From CBDATW01 sp965200605 (lineage in GTDB: Bacteria > Bacillota_I > Bacilli_A > CBDATW01), in the NCBI GenBank assembly GCA_965200605.1, contig CBDATW010000002.1:310001-374000 (forward strand): a stretch of DNA of 64,000 nucleotides, written 5' to 3'. The position numbers and the translations under genes are program-made. The notes under the pieces were generated by a model. That model did no database searches. It was not told the origin of the DNA and saw only the letters and a list, made by a program, of their open reading frames with translations. This document shows positions 53,525 through 63,689 of the stretch, one piece after another; within the stretch, counting starts at the first letter, position 1; each line of letters starts with the position of its first letter.

Positions 53525-54513
53525 TATTTAAGTTTCCTTTTAATCTCATTTACAATATCTTTATCAATTAGTTTTTTGGCTAATTTCAGAGAATTATACA
53601 TAGATATTTGTTTTGCACTACCTGGTGATTTAATAACAATATGATTTAAACCAAGCATTACTGAGCCTCCAGCAATTTCAATTGCATAAATTGTTTTTTT
53701 AGTATCTTTTAGAGCTCCCATTACAAAAAGTGCTCCAATTTTTCTAAAAATATTTTTAGAAAGGTTGGCTTTTAAACTATGGGAAATATATTGGCCAGTT
53801 GCTTGGAAACCTTTTAAAAGAATATTTCCTGTAAAACCATCAGCAACAAAAACATCAGATTTATCTTCAAGCAATGTTTTTGCCTCTTCATTGCCAATAA
53901 AATTAATGTTTTTATTTGCCCTCATTAATTTAAATGCCTCTTTTGTAACATTATTTCCTTTATGATCTTCTATACCATTTGATAAAAGTGAAACCTTAGG
54001 TGATTTAGTTCCAGTTAAAATTGAATGATAAACACTGCCCATTAAAGCAAAATTTTCTAATGTTGATGCATCTGGATCAACTACTGCACCTTGATCAATC
54101 ATAACTTTTAATTTATTACTTTGAGAATACATAAATCCTGCCATTCCTGGTCTTAAATCTTTTTTAAAGGGTTTTGATGTTAAAAAAGCTCCTGTAACAT
54201 AAGCCCCTGTGTTAGCACAAGAAACAATAGCTTTTGCATTTTTATCCTCTAATAGTTGATTAATAGCAATTGTTAAAGATGAGTCTTTTTTTCTTTTAAA
54301 CATTAAAGCTGATGTTTCATTCATTAAAATTTTTTGTGTTGAGTACTTAAATTCAATATTGGAAGGGTAATTTTTAATTTGGTTAAAAGTTTGTTTTGAG
54401 CCAACAAGCACTAAACCAATATTAGGATTTTTTTTAGCAAAATCAACTGCAGCATTTAATGCCTCAATTGTTTGTGCTTCTCCTGACATAACATCAAATA
54501 TAATTTTGTTCAT
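53524..54513 (-). CDS. plsX: phosphate acyltransferase PlsX
   Basis: 329 residues from MNKIIFDVMSGEAQTIEALN; the frame is open further upstream, but that part overlaps fakA. Motifs: VSCANTGAYVTGAFLTSKPF, RPGMAGFMYSQSNKLKVMID, VADGFTGNILLKGFQATGQY. It converts acyl-ACP or fatty-acid-derived acyl groups to acyl phosphate for phosphatidate synthesis. Next to fakA, which makes acyl phosphate from exogenous fatty acids; mycoplasmas depend on these. Confidence 0.94.
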   Translation of the reverse strand: MNKIIFDVMSGEAQTIEALNAAVDFAKKNPNIGLVLVGSKQTFNQIKNYPSNIEFKYSTQKILMNETSALMFKRKKDSSLTIAINQLLEDKNAKAIVSCANTGAYVTGAFLTSKPFKKDLRPGMAGFMYSQSNKLKVMIDQGAVVDPDASTLENFALMGSVYHSILTGTKSPKVSLLSNGIEDHKGNNVTKEAFKLMRANKNINFIGNEEAKTLLEDKSDVFVADGFTGNILLKGFQATGQYISHSLKANLSKNIFRKIGALFVMGALKDTKKTIYAIEIAGGSVMLGLNHIVIKSPGSAKQISMYNSLKLAKKLIDKDIVNEIKRKLK

Positions 54514-54514
54514 A

Positions 54515-56125
54515 TTATTTTTCTCCACCAATAATAAATGAATAAACTTCTTGTTGACCTTTAATTGAATCAAAGTCAATACCTTGTGTATTTAATTCTT
54601 TTTCAAGAGTTTTTAGACCTTTGGCTTTTTTACCAACGATAATATATACATAATCACATCCCACTTTTTGGAAATGTTCTGCAATATTTATAAATAATTC
54701 TTGTTGAGTTTTGCAGTTAAACAATATTTTTCCATTACTTATAGCAATTAAATCACCTTTTTTAATTTTCTTATCTAAAAATTTTGTTTTCTTAATTGCT
54801 TTTGTAACTTGAATAGTAATTGATTTTTTTCTAATTTCTTTTTGTTCTTTTTTGATATCACTATGTTTATCATCATCAACAAATTGCATTAGTGAATTAA
54901 TGCCTTCTCACATTGTTTTTGTTTTAACAACATAGATTTTTTTTCTTTTAAAAGATAGTTTAGATGCAAGGGCAGACATAAAGATGTTTTTGTTGTTAAC
55001 AAAGATATAATATTGTTTTGCATCAATGCTTTTTATAGCATTAACAAATTGTTGAGTAGAAGGATTTTGAGTTTGTCCTCCTTCAATAATATAGTGCACT
55101 CCAAGTTTTTTAAATGTATCTGAAATACCTTTTCCAGATGAAACTGCAATAAGAGCTTTTGATACTTTTTGTTTATTATCTATTGCCTTATTATGATTTA
55201 TTTGGTCCTGCATATTATCAATTTTTGATTTAATAATTTTTCCCTGTTTTTGTGCAAGTTTTAATAATTTATCAGGAGTTAAAGTGTGAGTGTGGACTTT
55301 AACAATTTCTTGATCAACAACAATCACTGTTGATGTACCAAATTTATTTACTGATTTTTCAATAGTTGTAGATTTAAATTTATCAATTTTTGCTTTATCT
55401 AGTTGAATTGTGACTTCAGTACAAAATCCAACTTCACCTATATTATGTTTAACAATTTTTTTAGTTTTAGTTTTTTTTGGAACACTTATTTTTTCTCCCT
55501 GGTATGTTTTAATCATTCCTTCAATAAATATACCAAGTCCAAAAGCACCTGCATCCACTACATTAGCTTCCTTTAATGCCGGTAATAGATTGGGTGTATT
55601 TTCTACTGTTTCTTTAATAACTTTTAAAACTTCATTAAAAAATGCTGTTTTAGGATCTTTTGACTTTTTAATAATTTTTTTAAAGTTATGTTTTTTGGCA
55701 TGTTCTGCAAGTGATTTTGTTAATGTTAAGATAGTTCCTTCAACAGGATTTTTTACTGATTTATATGCAAGTGTTTTAGCTTCGTTAAATATTTTAACAA
55801 AATCTTCTTCTGCAAGTTCTTCTTTTCCTTGAACTCCAATTGAAATTCCTTTAAAGAATTGAGACAAGATAACTCCTGAATTACCTGAGGCTCCAAGTAA
55901 TGATGATTTAGAAAAGGCTGCAGTAATTTCTTCAATTGTTGAACCTTTTTTTAAGCTTTCAATAGCTTTTTTACCTGATTGAGCTGTAATGTTCATATTT
56001 GTTCCAGTATCGCCATCTGGGACTGGAAAGATATTTAACTCATTTATTTCATCTACTCTATGTGATAGGTTGTTTGCTCCACCAATAAGCATTTGCTTAA
56101 ATAATTCAGCACTAATTTTTTTCAT
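54515..56125 (-). CDS. fakA: fatty acid kinase subunit FakA (DAK2/YloV family)
   Basis: 536 residues. N-terminal DhaL-like ATP-binding domain: IFPVPDGDTGTNMNITAQSG, SLLGASGNSGVILSQFFKGI, VVDAGAFGLGIFIEGMIKTY. The middle has VGFCTEVTIQLDKAK and VVDQEIVKVHTHTLTPDKLL; the C-terminal domain has GGQTQNPSTQQFVNAIKSI. With a FakB partner (not in window) it phosphorylates fatty acids. Promoter TTGACT-18-TATAAT upstream. One TGA between the two open stretches. Confidence 0.92.
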
Positions 56126-56165
56126 AATATCTCCTAATTATTTCTAATTATTTTATACTTTTTAT

Positions 56166-56195
56166 ATTATACATATTTTAGCTCTTTTAAGTCAA
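56166..56195 (-). promoter_or_regulatory. promoter of fakA-plsX-rnc
   Basis: Minus-strand TTGACT (56195-56190), an 18-nt spacer and a perfect TATAAT (56171-56166). It is divergent from the rpmB promoter, and the two -35 boxes lie 4 nt apart. Confidence 0.75.
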
Positions 56196-56198
56196 TAC

Positions 56199-56227
56199 TT
56201 GTATATTATTTTACCTTAATGTATAAT
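56199..56227 (+). promoter_or_regulatory. promoter of rpmB
   Basis: TTGTAT (56199-56204), a 17-nt spacer and TATAAT (56222-56227), 26 nt before the ATG. Ribosome site AAAGGAGGT. Confidence 0.75.
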
Positions 56228-56253
56228 TTAATTTGTACTAAAAGGAGGTCATT

Positions 56254-56448
56254 ATGGCTAGAAAAAGCGATTTAACAGGTAAAGGTCCTCTTTTTGGAAA
56301 TCATAGATCTCATGCGCTAAATGCAAATAGAAAAAAATGAAATGTTAATCTACAGCAAGTTAAGATTAAAGATCCAAAAACAGGAGAAACAATAAAGTTA
56401 AAGTTAACAGCAAAAGAAATGCGTACATTAAGAAAAGCAGCTAAATAA
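56254..56448 (+). CDS. rpmB: 50S ribosomal protein L28
   Basis: 64 residues: MARKSDLTGKGPLFGNHRSH, then ALNANRKKWNVNLQQVKIKD and a Lys-rich end KLTAKEMRTLRKAAK. The Trp is TGA, so the gene is invisible under the standard code. A lone plus-strand gene with its own promoter, strong ribosome site and overlapping terminator. Confidence 0.95.
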
Positions 56449-56458
56449 GCTGCTTTTT
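56433..56458 (+). terminator. terminator of rpmB
   Basis: AAAAGCAGC (56433-56441), loop TAAATAA containing the stop codon, GCTGCTTTT (56449-56457) and T. It may also serve the convergent PTS IIA gene. Confidence 0.85.
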
Positions 56459-56463
56459 ATTAT

Positions 56464-56892
56464 CTAATATTTAGATATAATACTTTTAATTTCTTCAATA
56501 TTTAAAGCATTTTTTAGTGATTCAAGGTCATTTTGGATTAATTCCATTAATTTTTTAATATAATCGATGTGAGAGTTATTATCTACTGCTGCAAGGGTAA
56601 TAAATACTTTTGCAGTTTGATTATCTGCAAATTCAATATTTTCTTTAGAAACCAATACCGACATTCCAAGTTTATTAACTCCATCTTCTGGTCTTGCATG
56701 AGGCATAGCAAAGTCTGGAGCAATACAAATATATGGTCCAAGCTTTTTTACTCCATTAATTACTGCATCAACATATGATTGTTCAATAGAGTTATTATCT
56801 AGTAATGGTTTAAATGAAATCTTTATAGCTTCTTGCCAAGAAACTTTTGTATTAATTAATAAAATATTATTGCCAATTAATTCTGCAAGCAT
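56464..56892 (-). CDS. PTS EIIA component, ascorbate/fructose-mannitol type
   Basis: 142 residues, one EIIA domain. The phosphorylated His is in PDFAMPHARPEDGVNKLGMS, followed by VFITLAAVDNNSHIDYIKKL, as in UlaC and mannitol EIIA. It passes phosphate from HPr to a IIB. It starts directly after fba (stop and start adjacent), while its likely partners UlaB and UlaA lie 1.3-3 kb away. Confidence 0.88.
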   Translation of the reverse strand: MLAELIGNNILLINTKVSWQEAIKISFKPLLDNNSIEQSYVDAVINGVKKLGPYICIAPDFAMPHARPEDGVNKLGMSVLVSKENIEFADNQTAKVFITLAAVDNNSHIDYIKKLMELIQNDLESLKNALNIEEIKSIISKY

Positions 56893-57765
56893 TTATGCTT
56901 TTTCCTTTGAGCCACAAAATGAAATCATTTCTGCAACAAATTTTTCCATTGCTGCTATTGATGGTAAATTAAGTTTTCTAACATCTTTACCTGATTTTTG
57001 ACTAAATTTATCACTTTTTATATATTCTGATATAGCATCAGAGCCAACAATCTGTAGTTGAGTTCCAATATTTAATTTTGCAACTCCTAGTGATATTGCT
57101 TTTTTAACTTGCTCTTTTGGAATTCCTGAACCACCATGTAATACTAGTGGTAGTGTTTGCCTTGTTGCTTCTTGAATTTCATCAAGACGATCAAAATTTA
57201 GTCCTTTTCAAGTTTCTGGGTATGATCCATGAATGTTTCCGATACCAGCTGCAAGAATGTTAGGTTTAATTTCTTGCATTTTTTTACATTCTTCAATATC
57301 GGCTAGTTCTCCATCTCCGCCTTCAACATGTTCTTCTTTACCACCAATAATTCCCACTTCAACTTCAAGAGATATGTCTTTTTGTAATGTAATTTCTCTT
57401 ATTTCTTTTGATTTTTTAAGATTTTCTTCAAAAGAAAGTGCTGAACCATCAAACATAACTGATGTAAAACCAGCCTCAATTCCCTTCATACAGTCATCAT
57501 AATCACCATGATCAACATGAATTGCTACTGGTATAGTTATTTTTAAATCTTGAACTAAGTTTTTAGTTAGATTAGCTGCCACTTTAAAACTTCCCATATA
57601 TTTAGCTGCTCCTCTTGAAACCGCTACAATAACTGGAGAATTTTCTAATTGAGCTCCTTGTAAAACTGCTCTAATTTGCTCTAAGTTATTTACATTAAAA
57701 TGCGGGATGGCATACTTACCATTATGAGCTTTTTTAATCATTTCATTTAAATTTACTATTGGCAT
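56893..57765 (-). CDS. fba: class II fructose-bisphosphate aldolase
   Basis: 290 residues. Zinc ligands in IPVAIHVDHGDYDDCMKGIE, then SLEVEVGIIGGKEEHVEGGD, GNIHGSYPE and VLHGGSGIPKEQVKKAISLG. It splits fructose 1,6-bisphosphate into DHAP and glyceraldehyde 3-phosphate. Cotranscribed with the EIIA gene. Related enzymes act on tagatose bisphosphate, but the neighbours do not decide. Confidence 0.93.
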
Positions 57766-57840
57766 TTTTTATTCCTTGTATCTTTTTATTCTTTAATATT
57801 ATATACTAATTAAATACTTAATTGGTAAAAGGAGCCTAAT

Positions 57841-58116
57841 ATGAAAATTGTATCAGCCTTTGCAAATGATATGGGTACATCTATTGTTTTAAAGTCCAAA
57901 ACTCAAAAAATATGCAATAAATTAGGAGTAAGTCCAACAATTAGTGTTGAATCAGCATCTAATGCCACTGCTCTTGTTGATAAAGTTGATATAATAATTA
58001 CATCACAAGGAAAAGTGTCAACTTTTCAAGATAATAAAAAAGCTAAAATCATTGGTATTGAAAATATGCTAGATGATAATGAAATTGAAAATAAAATAAA
58101 ACCACATATAAAATAA
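57841..58116 (+). CDS. PTS EIIB-like protein lacking the active-site cysteine
   Basis: 91 residues: MKIVSAFANDMGTSIVLKSK, then TQKICNKLGVSPTISVESAS and DKVDIIITSQGKVSTFQDNK. Fold and length match UlaB-type IIB, but the phosphocysteine loop AVCGHGLGSS of the neighbour UlaB (59504-59776) is here SAFANDMGTS with no Cys. The only Cys (residue 24) is in a helix. It therefore cannot accept phosphate in the normal way. Its gene is divergent from fba and convergent with ulaA. AAAGGAG precedes the ATG. A regulatory or decoy role is inference. Confidence 0.75.
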   Translation: MKIVSAFANDMGTSIVLKSKTQKICNKLGVSPTISVESASNATALVDKVDIIITSQGKVSTFQDNKKAKIIGIENMLDDNEIENKIKPHIK

Positions 58117-58120
58117 AAAA

Positions 58121-58143
58121 AAAACTCACAAAATGTGAGTTTT
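58121..58143. terminator. bidirectional terminator between the IIB-like gene and ulaA
   Basis: AAAACTCAC (58121-58129), loop AAAAT, GTGAGTTTT (58135-58143), with A-rich and T-rich flanks. Confidence 0.85.
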
Positions 58144-58159
58144 GTAATAAAAGATTAAT

Positions 58160-59494
58160 TTATCTTTTTTTACCAACCATATTTGCAATAAATGGAATTG
58201 AAAATAGTGCAACTGATACTCCAATAGCAACTGCTGCTCCTTTTTTAGCTGCGCTTCCCATAACAAGAGCTGCAACAATAAAGTCTGTATCATTAAAGGT
58301 TGTATTAGCAAATCCTAGTTCTCCCATAAATGGTAGAAGTAGAACTGGTAGGAATGTAATCATTAGCCCCTGAATGATGCCTCCAATTACAACTCCTCTT
58401 CTACCTCCAACTTTATTAGTTAAAACTCCAGCAGTAGCTCCTAGGAAGAAGTGGGGAATTAATCCTGGAACAACTACAAGTGAACCCATGCTAATTTGAA
58501 TAAACATTCCAATTAGACCACCAAGTAGTGTTGACATAAATCCTATAATAACTGCATTTTCAGCAAATGGGAATGTCACAGGGCAATCAAGTGCAGGAAT
58601 AGCACCTGGAACAATTTTATCAGCAATACCTTTAAAAGCTGGTGTGATTTCTGTAATAATTAATCTAACCCCAGTTAGAATAATAATTAGACCAGCAGCA
58701 AATGTCAGAGCTTGTTTAATTGCTCATAGAATATAATGTCCTGAAACACCTAGTGTTCCATTAATAAATTCTGGTCCTGCAGCAATTGATGTTACAAGGT
58801 AAATAATACCCATAGCAATAGCTGTTGAAACAGATGAATCTCTTAGAAATCCAAGTCCTTTTGGAATTGCAATATCTTCTGTTGACTTTGATCCTTTACC
58901 AACCAATTTACCAACATAAATTGAAGTAATATATCCAATAGTCCCAAGGTGCCCAAGAGCAATGTCATCTCCTCCCGTAACTTTCCTCATATACGGCTGG
59001 GCAATAGCCGGGAAAAATGTCATTGTAAATCCAGTAACAAGTGATCCACAAAGGATTAGTGTAAATCCTGTTAGTCCAGCTACGTCAAGAACGATTGCTA
59101 GAATCATTGACATAAATAGGGTATGGTGTCCTGTTAGAAAAATATATTTTCATTTTGTAAATCTAGCGATGAAAATATTAACTGCCATACCACCAATCAT
59201 AATAGCACCAGTTGTCTTACCGAATTTTCCAATTGCAGTAGAAACAAATACTTCGTTGTTTGGAACAATTCCTCTAACATTAAATATTTGTTCAAAAAGC
59301 TTACCAAAGCTTTCCAGTGATCCAACGATTGTTCCAGCACCAGCAACTAGGATTAGAAATCCAAATATACCTTTAAATGTACCACGCAAAACATCAGATC
59401 CGTTTTTATCTTTTTGAATTATTAGACCAATAGCAATTGCTAATCCAAGCAACATTGCTGGGTCTGAAAATAATTCTCTAAAGAATCCAATCAT
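58160..59494 (-). CDS. ulaA: PTS EIIC component, ascorbate type (UlaA family)
   Basis: 444 residues with about 11-12 membrane helices. MIGFFRELFSDPAMLLGLAI is the usual UlaA-like start; later ILCGSLVTGFTMTFFPAIAQ and the C-terminal FVAALVMGSAAKKGAAV-type end. It moves the sugar (ascorbate or a related sugar acid) while IIB phosphorylates it. It starts 9 nt after ulaB. TGA codons are Trp. True substrate unproven. Confidence 0.88.
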
Positions 59495-59503
59495 ATAGTC
59501 TCC

Positions 59504-59776
59504 TTACTTAGAAAGAACTGGTAATAATTTTTCTCTCATTTCATCTTTTGAAACAAGATTGTTTAATAATACCTTAGTTCCTTTATATTGTTTTGTTGCA
59601 TCATCCAAGTCTTTTCCTGTAACTAAAATATCGCATTTATTGTCAAAAGACGTTAGTGACTCATGTGAAACTGAATAACCACTAATACCTGCTTCTTTTA
59701 ATACAGCTTTAATGTTCATCTCTACCATAAAAGATGAGCCAAGACCGTGTCCGCAAACGGCAACGATTGTTTTCAT
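59504..59776 (-). CDS. ulaB: PTS EIIB component, ascorbate type (UlaB family)
   Basis: 90 residues. Phosphocysteine loop MKTIVAVCGHGLGSSFMVEM with Cys8. It takes phosphate from the EIIA (probably 56464-56892) and gives it to the substrate in UlaA. GGAG before the ATG. rpe lies 95 nt upstream, which fits a pathway entering at pentose phosphates. Confidence 0.9.
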   Translation of the reverse strand: MKTIVAVCGHGLGSSFMVEMNIKAVLKEAGISGYSVSHESLTSFDNKCDILVTGKDLDDATKQYKGTKVLLNNLVSKDEMREKLLPVLSK

Positions 59777-59870
59777 ATTTTCTCCTTGAATGAATTTTTA
59801 TTTGAATAAAATTGTTATTCAAAACTTATTATAAAACATTTTATATATTTTTGGAGCAAAAATGTAAATG

Positions 59871-60512
59871 TTATTTTTTTAACATTTTATCAATATTTTT
59901 ATTATAATTGCCTGCATTAAAAATATAAGAACCAGCAACCAGAACATCAGCACCTGCTGCAATAATATCTGGGGCATTAAAGTCTTTTATACCTCCATCT
60001 ACTTCAATTAAAAAGTTATGCTTTTCTTTTAATTTAGCAAAATTAGAAATTCTTTCTAGTGAGCCATCAATAAATCCTTGACCACCTTTTCCAGGTTCTA
60101 CACTCATTATTAATAAAATATCAATTTGATCAAGAAATGGTATTACAGAATCAACTGATGTTGCTGGTTTTAGCGATATACCAACTTTTTTGTTTAATGA
60201 TTTAATGTGATTAATAACTTTTTGGGGGTCATCAGTAGCTTCAATATGAAAAGTTATTGAATCTGCGCCTGCATTAGCAAAAGCAGTTGCTTGCTCAATT
60301 GGGTTAGAAACCATTAGGTGAACATCAAAATGAAACTGATTAAATTTTGCAACTTCTTTTAGTTGCTGGGGACTATATGTTGTAGCTGGTACAAAATTGC
60401 CATCCATAACATCAAAATGAATTCACTTAACTGCCTTGTGGGTTAGTTTTTTCATTTCTCCATTAATATCATTTCAATTTGCTGCTAGTAATGATGGTGC
60501 TATAATTGTCAT
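59871..60512 (-). CDS. rpe: ribulose-phosphate 3-epimerase
   Basis: 213 residues: MTIIAPSLLAANWNDINGEM, then HFDVMDGNFVPATTY. Catalytic Asp residues in the beta1/beta2 region, MSVEPGKGGQGFIDGSLERI, then EVDGGIKDFNAPDIIAAGAD. It interconverts ribulose 5-phosphate and xylulose 5-phosphate. Its ATG overlaps the rsgA stop, so it belongs to the gmk-prpC-prkC-rsgA-rpe run. Confidence 0.94.
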
Positions 60513-61360
60513 TATTTTTCTCCTTTTAGGTTTTTAATTATTTTTTTATAATTATCATATCTTAATTGGGAAATACTTTTTCCTACTTGCTCTTTTATTT
60601 TACAATCTTTTTCATTTAGATGAATGCAGTTATTAAATTTACACTCATTCATTAGTTTTTTAAAATCTAAAAATTGATTTGCAAGGTCAATTGGATGTGC
60701 TGCGATTTGTTTTATCGATGAAAACCCAGGTGTATCACAAACTAAACCATCAAAAATCTTATATAAAGTGTTTTTAGTAGTTGTGTGTTTGCCCCTATTT
60801 AAGGTTTTTGAAATTTCATTTGTTTTTAATTCAAGTTTTGGATCTAATTTATTTAGTATCGTTGATTTACCAACTCCAGATTGACCAGCAAATATTGAAA
60901 TTTTACTTTTTATTTTGTTTTTAAAAAACTCTTTATCAATATGTTTTCATGAAGACTCTAAAACTTGATAACCAGCTTTTTTATATTCATTTAAAATATG
61001 GTTAAATTCTTCACCTTTTTTTAAATCTTTTTTAGTAAATACTAAAATAGGTTTAATGTTATAAAAACTATAAAATAAAATCATTTTATCAACTAAAAGT
61101 GGAGCTAAATCAGGCTTTTTAAATGATGCTGTAATAAATACCTGATCAACATTAGCAACTTTGGGTCTAATAATTAAATTTGAGCGTTGCAAAACTTCTG
61201 TGATATAGTTATTTTCTAAATTAACAATAACTTTATCACCACAAACAATAGTATCTTTAAGTTTGATTTTTTGACTAGCTGAACAAACATACATTTTGTC
61301 TTTGGCTAAAATCAAAAAATTATCTTTTACTGCCTGAACGACAACCCCTTTATCTTGCAT
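60512..61360 (-). CDS. rsgA: ribosome small-subunit-dependent GTPase RsgA
   Basis: 282 residues. OB domain at the N-terminus, then a circularly permuted GTPase with the G1 motif after G4 (FTKKDLKKGEEF, SIFAGQSGVGKSTILNKL, VCDTPGFSSI). The C-terminal zinc knuckle reads NECKFNNCIHLNEKDC. It helps late 30S maturation. Start lies 11 nt inside prkC. Confidence 0.94.
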
Positions 61361-62384
61361 AAAATACTACTACTCCTATTATTGTTAATAATAGCATAAT
61401 AACAAATACCTTAACGTGTAAAGGAAGGTTTCTAAGATTTCCTTTTGGTTCAAGATTATCATCATATGAATCATCATGATCAAAAAGAGCTTTAAATTTA
61501 TTAACTACAACTAACTTTTGTTCAAATTGGCGAGATTTATCAAATGCTGTTTCTAAATCTTTTTTAAATTCCTGAAATGAGCTATGTCTTTCACTTGGTA
61601 ATTTAGCAGTTGCTTTAATTACAGCATTCTCTAATGCTTGGGGAACTTCTTTTGCAATATTTTTAACATTTGGTAAGGGCATATCACTAATTTGCATTTT
61701 AACACTACGCTCAGCTTCTGCTCTTTGAGATGCAAGGGCACTTTCTTTAAATGGCTTTGATCCTGTAAGTAGTTCAAAAAGAATAATTCCAATTGAATAT
61801 ATTTCTGATTGAATTGTAGCTGAATAATTAAATAAAATTTCTGGAGCCATGTAATATTGTGTTCCAGCAACACCTGTTGTTGATGTAATGTTTAGTGAAA
61901 AGTTCTTAGCTTTGGCTAAACCCAAATCACACAGTTTAATTTCACCAGAACTTTTAACCATAATGTTAGCTGGCTTTAAATCTCGATGTAAAATTCCTTT
62001 TGTATTTAAAAAATCTACTGCATCTAAAATTTGAATAACATAATCAACAGCTTCTTTTTGATCTAAAAATACTCTTTTTTGAATAATTTTATCTAAATCA
62101 AATCCCTTTACATATTCCATGGCAATATAATAGTCGCTTGGTTTGGGACCAAATTTATAATCATAAATTTCAACAATGTTTTTGTGGATAATTTTTGACA
62201 TAGCTGCAATTTCAGACTGTCATCTTTTGATATGTTTCTCTGGTATTTGATTAATATTGCTATCAATAAGTGGTTTTTTTATAGCTATTTGTTTTCCTGT
62301 AGTTTTATCTAAAGTTAAGTATGTTCGAGCCATACCTCCTGCACCTAGTTCTTTAATTACTTGATATCTACCTGCAATAATCAT
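61350..62384 (-). CDS. prkC: Ser/Thr protein kinase PrkC-like
   Basis: 344 residues. Kinase domain: GRYQVIKELGAGGMARTYL (Gly loop), IAIKKP (Lys), HRDLKPANIMVK (catalytic loop), DLGLAKAKN (DFG position with Leu) and VAGTQYYMAPEILFNYSAT. One C-terminal membrane helix (VFVIMLLLTIIGVVVFY). No PASTA repeats, as expected without a wall. Paired with the PP2C phosphatase prpC. TAATG junction. Confidence 0.94.
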
Positions 62385-63118
62385 TAAAACTCTCCTATAA
62401 TAATAGTTGAATTATCTCTGCCACCATTTAAATCAGCAGCTTCACAAATTCCTACTGTAGCTGATTCAATTGAATTAGAATTTGCAATAATTTTAATTAT
62501 TTCATTTTCTGGTATTTCTGAATAAATACCATCAGACATTAAAATTAATTTTGTTCCTGGAACCAGTTCAAGTGAATATCAATCAATTAAATAATCTTTT
62601 TGATACCCAAATACATTGTATAAAATATTGCGATATGGATGTTCTTTAAGTTCTTTGCGATTAATTCTTCCATCATTAAGTAATTGATTAGCTACAGTGT
62701 GATCTTCTGTAATTTGGTTTAATTTATTATTATATAAAACATAAGCTCTTGAATCACCAATATTTGCTATATAAATATCTTTACCAACACCAATGGCAAC
62801 ACACAAAGTTGTTCCCATATCTTCATAATGATCATCATCTTCAATTGTTAAGCGATAAAGTTTAATAATATCATCAGTGATTTTTTTAAATCACTCTTGA
62901 ATTTCTATTTTTGGTACATCTCTAAAATCAGGAGCAATTTTATATTCTTCTACAATTAGATTAGTGGCAGTTTCTGAAGCTATCTTTCCCCCTTTATGAC
63001 CACCCATTCCATCGCATAAAACGGCGATGAATTCACCACCAGCTTTTTTATAGTAGGCAGCAGTATCCTGATTATCAGGCCTGATTTTGCCTTGTGTAGA
63101 ATATGTGGCCAAATCCAT
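62384..63118 (-). CDS. prpC: PP2C-family protein phosphatase
   Basis: 244 residues. Metal-binding motifs RPDNQD, VLCDGMGGHKGGKIASETAT and ANIGDSRAYVLYNNKLNQIT, with GGRDNSTIIIGEF at the end. It dephosphorylates targets of the adjacent kinase. Both junctions (gmk stop, prkC start) are TAATG overlaps. TGA codons are Trp. Confidence 0.95.
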
Positions 63119-63687
63119 TAAGACTCCTTATTTATTTCTTTTAATATAATATTTTCAATTTCTTTTGCAGCACTTAAAGCATCGCCATTAACAACTGCAT
63201 AATTGTATTTTTCTTGATAGCCCATTTCATCTTTAGCTTTAATTAATCTTTTTTTAATTAACTCAGGTGTTTCTGTTGCCCTTTGTTTTAATCTACTTTC
63301 TAAAATTTCAAGAGATGGGGGAAGTAAAAAAATCGAAAGACAATCAGGATAAAGTTCAAGAATTCTCATAGCACCAATGGTTTCTATCTCTAAAATAACA
63401 TTTTTACCTTTTGTAAGCAAACTATCAACATATGCCCTTGATGTGCCATATTTATTACCTGCAAATTCCACTCATTCAATTAAATCATTTTTAGCTATCA
63501 TTTCTGAAAAAACTTCTTCACTTACAAAAAAGTAATCTTTTTTATCTACTTCATTTAAACGTTGAGTTCTTGTGGTATAGGAAATAGAAAAACCAAGATT
63601 TAAATCTTTATTTTTAGAAAATATTTCTCTTAATGTTCCCTTGCCAACACCTGAGGGTCCTGAATATAGTATTAATTTTCCTTTCAC
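63118..63687 (-). CDS. gmk: guanylate kinase
   Basis: 189 residues from a GTG at 63687, chosen because AAAGGA lies 6 nt upstream; an ATG at 63702 is also in frame. P-loop LILYSGPSGVGKGTLREIF, then SISYTTRTQRLNEVDKKDYF and EWVEFAGNKYGTSRAYVDSL. It phosphorylates GMP to GDP. One TGA (Trp) splits the frame under the standard code. Confidence 0.95.
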
Positions 63688-63689
63688 AA

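Noticed and set aside
54513..54579. Longer N-terminus for PlsX
   Set aside because: The upstream codons lie inside fakA and do not resemble PlsX; family similarity begins at MNKIIFDVMSGE.
55410..55832. Plus-strand 140-codon ORF inside fakA
   Set aside because: Antisense to well-conserved FakA motifs; no independent signals.
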